A model generated the notes under the pieces. That model did no database searches, had not been told where the DNA came from, and saw only the letters and a program-made list of their open reading frames with translations. A DNA stretch of 64,000 nt, from the NCBI GenBank assembly GCA_964642855.1, contig CAZXSK010000006.1:28160-92159 (forward strand), in the 5' to 3' direction. This document shows, piece after piece, positions 35,902-44,443 of this stretch; within the stretch, counting starts at the first letter, position 1; each line of letters starts with the position of its first letter. A program made the translations under genes and the position numbers. The DNA is from CAZXSK01 sp964642855 (GTDB taxonomy: Bacteria; Planctomycetota; Phycisphaerae; SM23-33).

Positions 35902-37550
35902 GGGTTGGCCTCCTTCTGCTCGCCAGGCCCCAGGAGCATCAGGTGCCCGTCGGAATACCCAGCCGCAAAGTCATTCTGAAGCGCACCGTCAGTAACCGGC
36001 GAGGGATTCCCACGCCGATCCTCCGAGGTCGACTGCGAGGCGACCAGTACACCGGCCTTGGCTCGCCCCAGCCCGTTGACCCGACAACCGGGGACATAGC
36101 TGGAGAAAAGCATGGTTTTGAAATCTTCACTGAAAACTGTCACGTAAGGCCCGCCGTAGCCTACGCTGGAGTACTTGTCGAGCTTCACGAACGCATTGGG
36201 CGTCTGAATCAGACCGCTTGCCGCCCCGCCGTGCATCGCCAGGGAGTTGTCCCCGAGCACCAGCAGGTCCTTGACGCCGACGCTGTTGGGTTTGTCCTGC
36301 TGGCCGTCCTGGTAGAGATAGCCAACCCATCGCGTCCAGCCAAGCGACTGAAAATTGTCCGAGCGGATCCGCATGACGTAGGAAACGCTCAGCACGCCCG
36401 CGTTCCAGATCGAGAACCCCATGCCCGTGTTCGCCACACCCTCGTCGAGGTCCACGGGGTTCCTGGTCAGCACCGAGTTGCCGCCGTCCGACCAGCCCAC
36501 GACCAGCATGTGTCCGTCATCGTCGTGGGTGGCGTGCTTGATCGCCGAGTCGGACACCAACCGGTATTCGTCGTGCCCCACGAGCTTCGACCCCCAGCCG
36601 TAGATCTCCCACCGCTGCGTTCCGTCGGACTCAAAGCACTTGAAGATCGGCTTGCGCCAAGGCTCTCTGCCCGTGCCCGAATTTACATCCCCGCCACAGA
36701 GAACCGACCCGTCGTGCGGGCTTACGGTCAGAAACTTCACCCGGCCATGGGACCGGTAATCGAGTTGTTCCATCTTTCCGCCATCCGCCGAGATGCGCTT
36801 CAGGCCGCGGATGTCCAGCAGGACGTTCTTACGGTGATCCACCCAGATCTTGTCAGGCTCGGCGCGATGCCCCTCGAAGATCCATACCCACTGGAGCTTC
36901 TTTCCGTCCGGCGAGAGCTTGGCAACGTAGGTGTCGCCCGGCATGCGGATGCCCTCGAAGTAGTGCGGGCCGACCCGCCGGGCGTACTTGCCTTCCACTT
37001 CCGGGACGGGCACGGTCTTGACTACCTCAGCTGACTGGGCAAGCTTTCGGAAGTGGTCGCTCGATCTGCCTGCGATGATAATGCCGTCATCCCGATCGAT
37101 CATGCCCACCGAGATTGTCGCGACCGACCAGTCGAACTTGACTACCCGATTGAGCTTGCCGAGATCTTTGCTGTAGAAGGCCATGAACCCGCACCGGTTG
37201 GGGTACGAATCCGGCGGGCTCTTGCCCGGATCGGTCTCGTCGATCTTGTCCACGCCCGGCCAGGGACTGACCTCGTACCACTCGCCTTTGCCCAGAATCT
37301 CTGGTTCGGGCGTCGCGGGGAACGTCGGCCCCCAGGTATTGCCAAACGCCACCACCGTTCCGTCGCCCTGACTTTGGGCGCCGACGAACTCTTCGTGGCC
37401 TTCCGTGCCGAAATAGGTAGCCGCGATGAGTTTGTACTTGTCTCCCTGGGCGGCCCGGTTGGTCATCTGTACATAGCGGAATCCTGCCGACGCAGCGACC
37501 GGCCAGACAGCCAGGACCAGACCGATGATACCCATGCTCCATCTCTGCAT
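35898..37550 (-). CDS. Secreted propeller-like protein, first member of duplicated module (copy B)
   Basis: A 550-aa exported protein; signal peptide 1-22 (ending ASA-G). The body has repeated strands of the type SDGTVVAFGN, RDDGIIIAGRS, GDTYVAKLSPDGKKLQWVW and GGNSVLTRNP, as in beta-propellers of the SBBP/quinoprotein-like kind (values tracked as 'xDxxxxVAG'). Over its whole length it resembles the 538-aa protein at 38449-40065 (AFGNTWGPTFP against AFGNAWGPAFP; VVKFDWSVATIS in both). No catalytic residues are recognised. It starts 14 bases after the stop of the 293-aa gene, with GGAG before the ATG. Confidence 0.7.
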   Translation of the reverse strand: MQRWSMGIIGLVLAVWPVAASAGFRYVQMTNRAAQGDKYKLIAATYFGTEGHEEFVGAQSQGDGTVVAFGNTWGPTFPATPEPEILGKGEWYEVSPWPGVDKIDETDPGKSPPDSYPNRCGFMAFYSKDLGKLNRVVKFDWSVATISVGMIDRDDGIIIAGRSSDHFRKLAQSAEVVKTVPVPEVEGKYARRVGPHYFEGIRMPGDTYVAKLSPDGKKLQWVWIFEGHRAEPDKIWVDHRKNVLLDIRGLKRISADGGKMEQLDYRSHGRVKFLTVSPHDGSVLCGGDVNSGTGREPWRKPIFKCFESDGTQRWEIYGWGSKLVGHDEYRLVSDSAIKHATHDDDGHMLVVGWSDGGNSVLTRNPVDLDEGVANTGMGFSIWNAGVLSVSYVMRIRSDNFQSLGWTRWVGYLYQDGQQDKPNSVGVKDLLVLGDNSLAMHGGAASGLIQTPNAFVKLDKYSSVGYGGPYVTVFSEDFKTMLFSSYVPGCRVNGLGRAKAGVLVASQSTSEDRRGNPSPVTDGALQNDFAAGYSDGHLMLLGPGEQKEANP

Positions 37551-37564
37551 ATTTCTGCTCCGCC

Positions 37565-38446
37565 CTACTTGGAGGGTGATACGGTTTCGATGTCGATCTC
37601 CCCGACGGACTCGGCTCCGAAGTCGGTATACCCGGTGATCGAGAAATACACTTCCACGTCGCCGGAATCAGCCCCGGTAAGCCCGAGGTCGCTGCCCTTG
37701 ACTTTCGGCCAGCCTCGAACCGTCATGCCGGAGATCTTCCGCTCCTTGACGATCCCCAGATCGAAGAAAGCCACCTCGGCCTTGGCGCCCTCGAAGCGAA
37801 CCTTCTTGTCCGTGTCGTAGACGATCGTCTGGTCGGGCGCGTCCCCTTCTACCCGGCTGCGTGCTACGTGGATCTCCCCGCTGACGCGGGCAGAGAAAAG
37901 TTCGGGAGCGCCGCTGGAGGTCCGCCTGTCCGTCGTCGCGGACCACTGGGTGATCTCCGTGACTTTCACGAGCAATGCGGGCTTGTCCCTGGCTGCAATC
38001 CAGTCCGAGCCAACGAAGTCTTCGGCATCCGGGCGACCCCCCGCCCAGGTGTCCATCACAGCCGATCCCGTCCCGCTCGTTTCGGCTGCGCTGGCAAGTT
38101 CTCCGAGGCCCTCGAAGCCCTCGAGTTCCCCCATGTTCGTGAATTTCACGGACAGCGTACCGTCAAGGCCTCGACCGGTGACGAACAAGGGTCGCAGCGT
38201 GCGAGAGGGATCCTCCCTGCCGTCGCGCAGACCGATCACGCAGTTGGGCCACGTCGGCCAGCGCTCCTGCTCGTCGACCGGGTCGAACGTGTACGAGACG
38301 TTCTCCAGCAACACATCGGGATGATCGACCTTGTTCTCGGACTTCTTGTCTTTGGCGAGGGCGGTCCCGGCAAGCAGCAGGCCAGCGACGGCAATGGCTG
38401 CGATCCCCGCCGGCAGACAGCGTTTCAGCGTCGCACGGTCGGTCAT
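37565..38446 (-). CDS. Secreted protein, second member of duplicated module (copy A)
   Basis: A 293-aa exported protein; signal region about 10-31 (IAAIAVAGLLLAGTALA-K). It is a paralogue of the 284-aa protein at 35047-35901 by LRPLFVTGRGLDG, the LLVKVTEITQW strand and the YTDF end. No known domain is recognised. The ATG at 38446 lies 2 bases after the stop of the preceding propeller gene and uses an AGGAGG that overlaps that gene's end, so the pair is coupled. Gene order (propeller, then this type) is the same as in copy B. Confidence 0.7.
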   Translation of the reverse strand: MTDRATLKRCLPAGIAAIAVAGLLLAGTALAKDKKSENKVDHPDVLLENVSYTFDPVDEQERWPTWPNCVIGLRDGREDPSRTLRPLFVTGRGLDGTLSVKFTNMGELEGFEGLGELASAAETSGTGSAVMDTWAGGRPDAEDFVGSDWIAARDKPALLVKVTEITQWSATTDRRTSSGAPELFSARVSGEIHVARSRVEGDAPDQTIVYDTDKKVRFEGAKAEVAFFDLGIVKERKISGMTVRGWPKVKGSDLGLTGADSGDVEVYFSITGYTDFGAESVGEIDIETVSPSK

Positions 38447-38448
38447 GG

Positions 38449-40065
38449 TCAGTCCTCCTGCATCCAGATGAGGTACGCGTCGTATCGACCCCCCGCGTGC
38501 TGGGCCGCCGGTCGATGGGTCGGTACATTCGCCCCCGCCCTGCCTGCGACCAGGAGCCCCTTGCTGCACGGGGAAAGATCAGCGAGTTCCGCATCGGGCA
38601 CCACGCTGGAAAAGCGGATCGCCCGGAAGCTCTTGCCGAGTACGGTCACGTACTCCCCGCCGACCTGGCGGGCTTTGACAGGTGCGACAAACGCGTTGGC
38701 GGTGTGAATCAGCCCGGGCCGGGCCTGACCACGGATGGCCAGGGATCCGTCCGCCAGCTCGACGATCTCCGACACGCTGACGCCATCGACCTCGTCGCGT
38801 CGGCTTGCTCCCTTGCCGCCTCGCCCCGCCCACAGTGTCTGGGCCCGGACGGACAGCGCCGCTGGGTCCATCCGCACCAGCCAGGTAGCCTCGGCGCCGG
38901 ATTCGGGCATCTTCAGATCGCCGGCCGTGTCCTTCTGCTCGACATACAGGTCGGTCGGACTCCGCGTGAACACCGACCGGGCACCGGTAGTCTGTCCCGC
39001 GAACACCAGGTCGCCGCGGGACGTCACGCAGCCAGCTGTGATCCACGAACGGGCAAGCAGGCGGTTCTCCCGCAGACCGACCAGTTCCGCCGACCAGTCA
39101 TAGACCTGCCACACCCAGTTGCTCTTCGCATCGTAACCCCACAGGCAGGGCTTGCGCCACCCTTCCCGGGGCCGGCCTGTGTACTGCCAGTCGTACCCGC
39201 CGCGGTAGAACTCTCCGTCGGGCCCGGCGGCCAGGAACTGTTCGTGGTGGGCGTATTCGTTGATCTCCACCGACGTGAGATTCTTCCCATCGGCCGAGAT
39301 TCGGCGGATGCCGCGCAGATCGAACGTCAGCCTGCCGTTCTTATCGAGATGGATCTGCTCAGCCCCGTCCCGGTGACCGCGGAAGATCCACAGCCATCGA
39401 ACCTTGCGCCCATCCGGCGAAAGTCTGGCTACGTACGCGTCTCCCGAGAGCTTGACGTTCTCGTAGTAGACGGCTCCGTACCGCGTGCGATTGCCCTTCT
39501 GGGGGTTGGGCACCTCGTGGACGACGGCTGCGTCGACGGTTCCCATCGCCTCGGAGCAACTGCCCGAGATGAGCAGGTCGTCATCCGGGGCTACGGCGCC
39601 GGCTGAAATCGTTGCGACCGACCAGTCGAACTTCACCACGTGTGATACCTTCTGCAGGTCGGCGGAGTAGAACACGATCATTCCGCTGCGGTTGGGGTTT
39701 CTCGGCGAGGGCGGGATTGGGTCGCCCCTCTCGTCGGTCTCCCAGCCACCCAGATACGGCACGACATCGTACCACTTGCCCTTGCCCAAGACGGTCGGCT
39801 GGGGCGATTCGGGAAAGGCAGGCCCCCAGGCGTTTCCGAACGCCACGATCGTACCGTCGGACAACGAACCGGCCGCCAGAAATTCCTCGATATCTTTGCT
39901 GCCAAAGCATGTAGCGGCCTGGGGCGTCAGACGCTCGCCCCGACCTGCCAGACGCTTGTGTATGTCGGACTCGACATCGCCAGGCGCGCCGCCGGCAGGA
40001 AGCCAAGCCAGCAAAGCTCCGGCCAGAAGCACGGCCCCGACTGCCGGGATGATCTTCCGATTCAA
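38449..40065 (-). CDS. Secreted propeller-like protein, first member of duplicated module (copy A)
   Basis: A 538-aa exported protein starting with TTG at 40065: AAGGAGG lies 7 bases upstream and the signal peptide (KIIPAVGAVLLAGALLAWL) starts there, whereas the ATG at 40134 would add an unlikely Arg-rich leader. The body has propeller-like strands (SDGTIVAFGN, DDDLLISGSCS, GDAYVARLSPDGRKVRWLW, RGDLVFAGQT) and matches copy B along its length. It is the first gene of the operon of four; a TTGGCA-N17-TATTTG promoter precedes it. Function unknown. Confidence 0.7.
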   Translation of the reverse strand: MNRKIIPAVGAVLLAGALLAWLPAGGAPGDVESDIHKRLAGRGERLTPQAATCFGSKDIEEFLAAGSLSDGTIVAFGNAWGPAFPESPQPTVLGKGKWYDVVPYLGGWETDERGDPIPPSPRNPNRSGMIVFYSADLQKVSHVVKFDWSVATISAGAVAPDDDLLISGSCSEAMGTVDAAVVHEVPNPQKGNRTRYGAVYYENVKLSGDAYVARLSPDGRKVRWLWIFRGHRDGAEQIHLDKNGRLTFDLRGIRRISADGKNLTSVEINEYAHHEQFLAAGPDGEFYRGGYDWQYTGRPREGWRKPCLWGYDAKSNWVWQVYDWSAELVGLRENRLLARSWITAGCVTSRGDLVFAGQTTGARSVFTRSPTDLYVEQKDTAGDLKMPESGAEATWLVRMDPAALSVRAQTLWAGRGGKGASRRDEVDGVSVSEIVELADGSLAIRGQARPGLIHTANAFVAPVKARQVGGEYVTVLGKSFRAIRFSSVVPDAELADLSPCSKGLLVAGRAGANVPTHRPAAQHAGGRYDAYLIWMQED

Positions 40066-40364
40066 CTTCGGCCTCCTTGGTTGCGAACCGTCTCTGCCCC
40101 GCTCGCCATCGAGGGGTGACAAATAGCGTAACACGCCCGGATTGCCAAGCTACCGGCTGGAGCATCACCTGCGAAACCAAAAGTCTGATTCCGTCCCAAC
40201 AGGCCGAAACCGTGGAGCCTCAACGCCGTTTCACTTGGAGGTCTTTCGGCGGGGTCGGGCGCGGCCGCCGTCGAAGAGTATCGCGAGGACAACCGAACCG
40301 TATCGGACCTATGAAGTTCAGCGGACGACCGGCCCCGTCGCGGGGCCAGAAAGACGGACTGGAT
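40066..40364. other. Divergent intergenic region
   Basis: About 300 bases between the duplicated module (minus) and the TPR/ExbBD operon (plus). It holds the minus-strand promoter at 40120-40148. I see no clear plus-strand promoter, although the large operon must start here or inside this stretch. Confidence 0.4.
40120..40148 (-). promoter_or_regulatory. Likely promoter of the duplicated secreted module
   Basis: On the minus strand TTGGCA (40148-40143), 17 bases, TATTTG (40125-40120). The -10 is a weak match. Confidence 0.4.
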
Positions 40365-42137
40365 ATGTTCTGTGTGCTTTCCCGCAGGAGGTCTGCCCAT
40401 GGCCATCGCGGGTGGTTGCTGGCTGTTGCGCTGACCGCGGCGTGGATCGCTTCTCCGTCTCATGCGGCCAAGGACGAGTCGGTGCACCTCTCCGGAGACG
40501 AACTCAAGAAGCTCGACACCTTTGAGGGTCACGCACTGAACAAGGCGGAGAAGGCCTTCGTGGGTGGGAACTACCGCCAGGCCGACGCCCTCTACGAGTC
40601 TTTCCTCCTGGAGTATCCAAGATCGAAGGTCACGTCGTACGTGATCTTCCGGCGGGGCCGATGCCTGCACCTCGACGGCAAGCGGTACAAGGCCATCAAG
40701 CAATACCAGGAAGTGCTGGACTACTTCCCCAACGACGTCAAGTACGCAGCTGCTGCTCTCTATTACCAAGGCCAATGCCATCTCCAGAACGGCGACGAGA
40801 AGGACGCCATGAAGACCTGGGCCAAGATGGCTGCCGACAAGGACTACCGAAAGGTGCCCCTTGCTGCGTGGGCGATCAACCGCCTGGCCGATCACCTCCG
40901 CGAGAACGAGCAGTACTCCAAAGCCGTTCCGTACTACCGGCAGGTGGCGGTGGATTTCCGCAAGGACAACGGCAAGGCCTCGCAGTACGCGATCGAGAAG
41001 GTCGCCTACTACTACATCCGCGTCGTGCCCGATGAACCCAAGCTGCGGGAATTCTACGAACAGGTCCAGACGTTCCACGACCGCCCGAGGACGATCAAGG
41101 GCGAGACCATCGCCTCGGAAGAGTACTGGGACCAGATCCGTCATCGCATTCATCGCTGGGACCGCTTCGACGACGACCAGGACGACAGGCAGAAGCGATT
41201 CTACCGGTACTGGGCCAATGCCATGGACCCCGTCGCAGAGAAGCACTTCGCCGAAGACGACGCATTCCTCCTGGACGTCGCGTGGATGCATCTCCGGCAC
41301 GAAGGCAGCGAAAGCAACTGGATCAAGCGCGTCGATGAGATCTTTGCGGCCAACCAGACCGAGGGAGACTTTGGCCGCATCGTTCGATGGATCGGCGTCT
41401 ATGCCGGACACAAGGCCAAGGCGATGGAGTACTACCGCAAGCTCGATTTCGCCAAGATGTCCAATGGCGAGATCATCCGGCTGATGGAGATCATCTACGA
41501 GAAGATCAAAGACCCCGAAATGGGAGCCAACACCTTCGACAAGCTTCGCATCGGCGAGTTGAAGGAAGACGAGAAGATCGGTCTGGCGCATTACTTCAAG
41601 CGCAAGGATCTGAAGCTGTCGGAGCAGCTCTGCGCCAGCCTGAAGGACGATCAGCGCGCCAAGTACGAACTGCTGAAGTGCTATCGCGACGCCCGGGAAT
41701 ATGAGAAGGGCATCAAGCTGGCCACCGTGGTTGCCAACATCCCCGACTACGCCCAGGACGGCCTGTGGATGAAGGCGGAAATGCTCCAGGCCACCGGGAA
41801 GTACGCCGACGCCATCGGCTGCTACCAGCAGGCCGACAACCCCCCGGACAATCTCTGGGAAATTGCCCGGTGCTACGAAGCCCTCAAGAAGTGGGATCAG
41901 GCGATTGCTCAGCTCGGCGAGATCGAGGGTTTCTTCAAGAACGTCAGCTCGCGCGCGGCGCTGGAGATCGCCAAGGTATATGGCCGTAAGGCCGGTCGGG
42001 ATCGAAAGAACACGGACTACGTCAAGTCGCTCAGGCGGGTCACCATGAAGTATCCCAAAAGCACCGAGTCCAGCCACGCCCACCAGGAGCTTGAACGCAT
42101 GGGCATCCGCACAGGCGGAGGCGTGGACGCCGAGTAG
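40365..42137 (+). CDS. Exported TPR protein, first gene of the ExbBD/DUF4159 operon
   Basis: A 590-aa protein with a signal peptide (about 1-35, ending SHA-A) and many tetratricopeptide repeats, for example GGNYRQADALYESFLLEYPR and KRYKAIKQYQEVLDYFP. A middle helical region has no clear repeats, and further TPRs lie near the end (KYADAIGCYQQADNP, KKWDQAIAQLGEIEG). The spacing and 'YP' ends resemble BamD/YbgF-like periplasmic TPRs. ATG 40365 gives a complete signal peptide but a weak ribosome site; ATG 40311 is possible. It is followed 95 bases later by another TPR gene. Probable role: a periplasmic scaffold for the ExbBD machine downstream. Confidence 0.75.
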   Translation: MFCVLSRRRSAHGHRGWLLAVALTAAWIASPSHAAKDESVHLSGDELKKLDTFEGHALNKAEKAFVGGNYRQADALYESFLLEYPRSKVTSYVIFRRGRCLHLDGKRYKAIKQYQEVLDYFPNDVKYAAAALYYQGQCHLQNGDEKDAMKTWAKMAADKDYRKVPLAAWAINRLADHLRENEQYSKAVPYYRQVAVDFRKDNGKASQYAIEKVAYYYIRVVPDEPKLREFYEQVQTFHDRPRTIKGETIASEEYWDQIRHRIHRWDRFDDDQDDRQKRFYRYWANAMDPVAEKHFAEDDAFLLDVAWMHLRHEGSESNWIKRVDEIFAANQTEGDFGRIVRWIGVYAGHKAKAMEYYRKLDFAKMSNGEIIRLMEIIYEKIKDPEMGANTFDKLRIGELKEDEKIGLAHYFKRKDLKLSEQLCASLKDDQRAKYELLKCYRDAREYEKGIKLATVVANIPDYAQDGLWMKAEMLQATGKYADAIGCYQQADNPPDNLWEIARCYEALKKWDQAIAQLGEIEGFFKNVSSRAALEIAKVYGRKAGRDRKNTDYVKSLRRVTMKYPKSTESSHAHQELERMGIRTGGGVDAE

Positions 42138-42232
42138 TTTCCTCAGAGTGCACCTCCTCTGCCGGGGGTCACAAGGTCGGGAGAACTCCGCCTCGCAGCC
42201 GGGGCGGACATCACTGCAAACGAGGTTCGATC

Positions 42233-44440
42233 ATGAAGCGGACGAGATGGGTCGTAGCTGTCGGACTGGTACTGATCGTCGCAGGGCTGGGCATTTCCCA
42301 GGCCGTGCGTGAAGCCGCCCGCAGACCGGTTGTATCCCAGGACGAGCGCATCGCGACGATGCGCTACGACAAAGCGGTGGAGTTGCTGGCCATCCGGGAA
42401 TACGAGCGCGGCGTGAAAATGCTCGAGAATGTCATCGACCAGTTCCCGGAAAGTAAGGCCCGAACGAGGGCACACCTGGCGTTGGGCAGGCATTTCCTCA
42501 ACCGAGGCCAGCACAGCAAGGCCCTGGCTAATTTCCGCCCGCTCTGGAGGCTGAAGAAGACCGGCCAGGAGATCAAGGGCGACGAGAAGGAGATGTATCT
42601 CGAATCGCTCTACCTTGGCGGCGTGGCGTACTTCCAGACCCGCCAGTATTCCTCTGCTTTTCCGATGCTCCGGCGGATCACGTCCAGCTACCCCAACACC
42701 ATCTGGGCCAACCAAGCATATTACTACATCGGGATGTGCCACTTCGCCCAGGAGAACTGGAACAAGGCCATCGAGTCCCTGGCGCTGGTCGGAACATTCG
42801 TAGACCCCGACAGCCCGTCGACGCAGTATGTCGAAGCAGGCCACCGCTTTTACGTAAAGGTCGCCGACGCCGACCTGCCGATTCTCCATCGCCTCGGGGA
42901 AACCACCTACGTGACGATCCGCACGGAATCGGGCGACAGCGAGAAAGTCCAGTGCAAGCCCCTGTCGATGAAGACAGCCGTCTTCATCGCCGCGGTCGGA
43001 ACGGACATCGCACCTCCCGCGCCCAATGATGGCATTCTTCAGGTCGCCGGCGGCGACACCATCGTGACGACTTACGTCGACGACAACACCAAGGACGGCC
43101 GCAAGGGACTCGACCGAACCCGCACAACGCGCGTGGTCTCGACGGCCTCGCTGGCGTTTACCTTGGGCACCTACGAATCGAAGGCGGAAGCTGCCTTCCT
43201 GAACCAGCCCCTCTTCGTCGCCCTGCGCGACGTGGATCTCGACGTGTCTCCCAAGGCTGAAACCGCCTATGTCAGGCTCATCAGCCGCTATCGTGCCGAG
43301 GACCAGGCCATGGAAGAAACCGGCCTGGGCGACGATCTGACCTATCGGGAGGCCGACCTGTACAAAACCCGCGACGAGGTCACACTGAAGCTCTCGGAAC
43401 TCGGCGAGTCGCCCGTGCACACGGGCAAGTTCACCGGCAGGATTCTCATCACCCCCACGCCGAAAGACAAAGCCGTCGACAGAACCGACGATCTGCTGCA
43501 CTGCTCGTTGGGCGACGAGATCATCGCGACCTACGAAGATCGCCTGCACATCGGCGGCGAGTCCCCGCGAGAATCGAAGGTCTCGATCAAGGTAATCGGC
43601 GAAATCGACGCCTCGCCGCGAGCGACCCAGAACCTGGTCGCCGACCCGGTTCTCAAGGCCAAGAAGAACATCGTGGAAGCAACAGCCTACCTGGAGCTGG
43701 CGAGAATCTTCCGCTCGATGGGCCTGATGGACGGAGCCCGAAGTAAAGCCTCGGAAGGCCTCAGCCGCGTCGAAGAAATCATCCGCATCGAGGGACCCAT
43801 CCCCCAGTCGCTCAGCGAGGAGGCCTTCAAGCTCAAGTGGCAGCTGCACGAATCGGTGGAAGACTACGAAGCCGCCATCGCCACCTGCCGGGTGTTCAGC
43901 CAGCTGTTCCCGGACTCCGCCTTCGTCGACGAAGCGCTTCTGGGGATCGGCAACGCCAGGATCAACAACAAGGAGTACGCCGAGGCGATCCGCGTTTTCC
44001 AGCAGATCCTGGAGTTGGAGAAGTCCCGCGCCAAGGCCGAGGCCCAGTTCCGTATCGCCCAGGCCTACGAGAAGATCGAGGGAGAAGGTTCGGAGAAGGC
44101 GATCCGGGCGTTCCGCGAATGCTCCAAGCGTTACCCCGACACCGAATTCGCCGGGCCTTCCCTGGCCAGGCAGGTCGACTACTTCATCAACACCAAGGAC
44201 TACCGCCAGGCAGAAGACCTGCTCCAGCAGATCTTCCAGGACTACCCCGACGCCACGTTCCTCGACCAGATGCTGGCCAAGTGGGGCGTCCTTGCCTACC
44301 GGCGAGGCGACTTGAAGCAGGCTCACGAGAAATGGACCCAGCTGCTGTTTGAGTACCCCAGCAGCGAGCATGCCCCGAATGCCAAGAAATGGGCCGAGGC
44401 GGTCCAGCAAAGAATGAACTCCCAGAAGGGGGCGGAGTAA
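42233..44440 (+). CDS. Exported TPR protein with two beta-sandwich modules
   Basis: A 735-aa protein with an uncleaved or cleaved N-terminal helix (6-24). TPRs (about 45-195) are followed by two modules of the form 'xVRDxDLD...VxVRxxSGDxE...LxExGxxTGxFxGxI' (about 208-290 and 325-410; FVALRDVDLDVSPKAET, SPVHTGKFTGRILI). TPRs resume at about 475-730 (EYAEAIRVFQQILELEKS, DYRQAEDLLQQIFQDYP). The same module recurs in the giant protein that starts 3 bases after its stop, so the two are likely partners. These modules are known from secreted and surface-layer proteins. Function unknown. Confidence 0.75.
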   Translation: MKRTRWVVAVGLVLIVAGLGISQAVREAARRPVVSQDERIATMRYDKAVELLAIREYERGVKMLENVIDQFPESKARTRAHLALGRHFLNRGQHSKALANFRPLWRLKKTGQEIKGDEKEMYLESLYLGGVAYFQTRQYSSAFPMLRRITSSYPNTIWANQAYYYIGMCHFAQENWNKAIESLALVGTFVDPDSPSTQYVEAGHRFYVKVADADLPILHRLGETTYVTIRTESGDSEKVQCKPLSMKTAVFIAAVGTDIAPPAPNDGILQVAGGDTIVTTYVDDNTKDGRKGLDRTRTTRVVSTASLAFTLGTYESKAEAAFLNQPLFVALRDVDLDVSPKAETAYVRLISRYRAEDQAMEETGLGDDLTYREADLYKTRDEVTLKLSELGESPVHTGKFTGRILITPTPKDKAVDRTDDLLHCSLGDEIIATYEDRLHIGGESPRESKVSIKVIGEIDASPRATQNLVADPVLKAKKNIVEATAYLELARIFRSMGLMDGARSKASEGLSRVEEIIRIEGPIPQSLSEEAFKLKWQLHESVEDYEAAIATCRVFSQLFPDSAFVDEALLGIGNARINNKEYAEAIRVFQQILELEKSRAKAEAQFRIAQAYEKIEGEGSEKAIRAFRECSKRYPDTEFAGPSLARQVDYFINTKDYRQAEDLLQQIFQDYPDATFLDQMLAKWGVLAYRRGDLKQAHEKWTQLLFEYPSSEHAPNAKKWAEAVQQRMNSQKGAE

Positions 44441-44443
44441 CTC

